DNA of 6,285 nt from Alphaproteobacteria bacterium (GTDB taxonomy: Bacteria; Pseudomonadota; Alphaproteobacteria; RF32; CAG-239): contig JAGCOI010000162.1 in assembly GCA_017645485.1 (NCBI GenBank), positions 1 through 6,285 on the forward strand. Direction: 5' to 3'. A program made the position numbers and the translations under genes. Within the stretch, counting starts at the first letter, position 1. The number at the start of each line of letters is the position of its first letter. The notes beneath the pieces are model-generated. The model did no database searches, was not told the origin of the DNA, and worked only from the letters and a program-made list of their open reading frames with translations. This document shows, in pieces, positions 5,194 through 6,285 of this stretch.

Positions 5194-5867
5194 TGCGTTC
5201 TCATCGTACAAATTCTCATTTTCCGTCCGATTTACTTCACATTTATCATCAGGCGGATGTAAAAGCACAATCCATACCCGATATAAACGAAAAAATTTCG
5301 GTTTATCAAAATGTTTTGGATTTCTGTGCCAAATCAGAAAAATGTATCAACAATCAAACCGTCAAAACGCAACAAATTCTTTATTGGACATATCTGCACA
5401 TCGGCGATTTGTTTATTCAAAAAAACTTGGATGTTTTTGAACAAACCAATTTAATGCAGGCATTGCAGGCCTATCAAAATGCGCTTGAATTTGCAGATGA
5501 CAATCAGGAACAACTCAATGTTTTAACCAAAATACGAGATATCTACCACCGATTCGACAATCACAATATGGCGGTTAAAACATCCGTTCAAATGGCAAAT
5601 CTTGTTGATGATGCCTTAAAAATCGACATGTTTTTAAGATTGGCCGATCAATCCGTTTCAAAAGAAGAAGAGGTTTATTTTTTGGAACAAGCCTTAAAAT
5701 TTGTGACCGAAGAAAAAATATCAACGCTCAAACAATGCGAACATACTTTGGAAATTTGTGCACGACTCTTGAAAATTTATGAAAAAGCGGGGCAAAAAGC
5801 AGATATGACACGCATTTACAACATTCAAAATCAAGCACACCGTATTATGCCGACACAATACATATAA
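5193..5867 (+). CDS. TPR-like helical-repeat protein of unknown function
   Basis: 224 residues with no signal peptide or membrane helix, predicted almost wholly alpha-helical. Segments resembling tetratricopeptide repeats are at 63-101 (YWTYLHIGDLFIQ ... ALQAYQNALEFA), 109-137 (NVLTKIRDIYHRF ... AVKTSVQMA) and about 187-215 (ICARLLKIYEKAGQ ... RIYNIQNQA). The repeats are degenerate and I cannot name a family; TPR proteins generally act as protein-binding scaffolds. The start overlaps the stop of the Cys-rich gene by one base (TAATG) and has no strong ribosome binding site of its own, which suggests coupled translation and perhaps a shared function. The operon ends at a strong terminator that begins at the stop codon. 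Base composition resembles the neighbours, so nothing suggests recent transfer. Confidence 0.85.
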   Translation: MRSHRTNSHFPSDLLHIYHQADVKAQSIPDINEKISVYQNVLDFCAKSEKCINNQTVKTQQILYWTYLHIGDLFIQKNLDVFEQTNLMQALQAYQNALEFADDNQEQLNVLTKIRDIYHRFDNHNMAVKTSVQMANLVDDALKIDMFLRLADQSVSKEEEVYFLEQALKFVTEEKISTLKQCEHTLEICARLLKIYEKAGQKADMTRIYNIQNQAHRIMPTQYI

Positions 5868-5903
5868 AAAAGATGCTTTCATTTAAGAAAGCATCTTTTT
5901 TTT
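5866..5903. terminator. Strong bidirectional terminator between the TPR gene and the convergent membrane-protein gene
   Basis: A perfect 15-base inverted repeat (5866-5880 and 5887-5901) with a 6-base loop ATTTAA; the stem core is AGATGCTTTC/GAAAGCATCT, flanked by A and T runs. T-tracts occur on both strands, so it serves the plus-strand operon and the minus-strand gene ending at 5908. Confidence 0.93.
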
Positions 5904-5907
5904 CATA

Positions 5908-6207
5908 CTACGATTTGTAGTCTTTCCGGTCCATCACTTGGGCAATACGATAATACCACCCCTTCCACACGATTTGAACCTGATCTCCTACATGAAGGCC
6001 CTCAGAATCTCCGCCATATATGGCGTTGAACTTCTTACCGTCCTTTTCAAACTCACAAAGGAGACCGCCTTCTTCGTCCGTAAATTCGGCTATAATCGTG
6101 GCCGGACCTTCATACACATCATTATCGGGCGTATTGATACGCATATAATGACCGGCAATTCCGCATATCGCGGCAATCACCAACACAAGAATAAGAACCG
6201 TACTCAT
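5908..6207 (-). CDS. Small single-pass membrane protein with a beta-rich C-terminal domain, unknown function
   Basis: 99 residues. The N-terminus (STVLILVLVIAAICGIAG, 2-19) is a membrane anchor or uncleaved signal; I see no clear signal peptidase site and the only lipobox-like cysteine (AAIC, residue 15) is not convincing. The remainder, from about residue 34, looks like a small beta barrel: GPATIIAEF, LLCEFEKDGKKFNAIYGG, LHVGDQVQIVWKGWYYRIAQV. The GD-x-V-x-I-x-W-K-G-x-x-Y pattern recalls OB-like or DUF2500-type domains, but I cannot assign a family. The ATG overlaps the stop of the upstream minus-strand gene as ATGA, so the two are coupled; the ribosome binding site is weak. The stop is TAG, five bases from the bidirectional terminator. 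Confidence 0.8.
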   Translation of the reverse strand: MSTVLILVLVIAAICGIAGHYMRINTPDNDVYEGPATIIAEFTDEEGGLLCEFEKDGKKFNAIYGGDSEGLHVGDQVQIVWKGWYYRIAQVMDRKDYKS

Positions 6208-6284
6208 TTTTTCTTGTTTTTTTTGTTTTTACTTCTGCCGCCTGCCAGCACCATCACCGACATAGCCGCAATAAATATTACAAA
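6204..6284 (-). CDS. C-terminal end of a membrane protein (5' end outside window)
   Basis: The minus strand is open from the window edge and encodes 26 residues: a hydrophobic segment FVIFIAAMSVMVLAGG and a basic tail RSKNKKNKKK, then TGA. The hydrophobic stretch followed by lysines suggests a final transmembrane helix with its C-terminus in the cytoplasm. The TGA overlaps the next start as ATGA, good evidence that the frame is real. Family and full length cannot be judged; a short complete peptide starting at the internal ATG is a less likely reading. Confidence 0.6.
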   Translation of the reverse strand, partial: FVIFIAAMSVMVLAGGRSKNKKNKKK

Positions 6285-6285
6285 C

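Noticed and set aside
1..6285. Mobile element, CRISPR array or integrated island suggested by the recombinase at the left edge
   Set aside because: The recombinase looks like housekeeping XerC; no attachment-site repeat, transposase, spacer pattern or tRNA is visible and the other genes are chromosomal in character.

Overview
The window looks like a chromosomal housekeeping segment from an AT-rich Gram-negative bacterium, most probably an alphaproteobacterium. Three things point there: a cysteine-free ribosomal protein L33, a membrane-anchored SPOR-domain protein whose periplasmic linker (VKIQPNDPGGMEIQNQDK) resembles the one I know from alphaproteobacterial SPOR proteins, and the order SPOR - nagZ - TatA-like, which recalls the alphaproteobacterial SPOR-nagZ-scpA-scpB-tatA neighbourhood. 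The lineage call is inference. I see no mobile element, CRISPR array, tRNA or rRNA.

Layout, left to right. (1) Positions 2-265 hold the C-terminal end of a XerC-like tyrosine recombinase. It converges on the minus-strand L33 gene rpmG (304-471, only 55 codons), and both share one bidirectional terminator. rpmG has its own strong sigma70-type promoter at 517-544. (2) A minus-strand pair follows: an exodeoxyribonuclease III (1681-2448) and, 7 bases downstream, an exported S41 C-terminal-processing-type protease (612-1673) that lacks the usual PDZ domain. (3) A divergent 100-base promoter region leads into a plus-strand cell-wall operon: a SPOR-domain gene broken by an in-frame TAG (2549-3292 and 3293-3517), nagZ (3514-4575) and a small TatA-like membrane protein (4576-4785), ending in a terminator at 4806-4833. 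(4) A second plus-strand operon holds a ten-cysteine protein resembling DUF2769 (4909-5193) and an overlapping TPR-like helical-repeat protein (5193-5867), closed by a 15-bp-stem terminator. (5) Two overlapping minus-strand genes of unknown function lie at the right edge: the end of a membrane protein (6204-6284) and a 99-residue single-pass membrane protein (5908-6207).

Functionally the SPOR protein (denuded peptidoglycan binding at the division site), NagZ (muropeptide recycling) and the S41 protease (periplasmic processing) are all envelope related; XerC and ExoIII serve chromosome resolution and DNA repair. The points most worth a second look are the amber codon that cuts the SPOR domain within its first strand, the uncharacterised Cys-rich/TPR gene pair, the PDZ-less protease, and the isolated TatA-like protein. 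I did not find a clear new multi-gene system; the Cys-rich/TPR pair is the nearest candidate.
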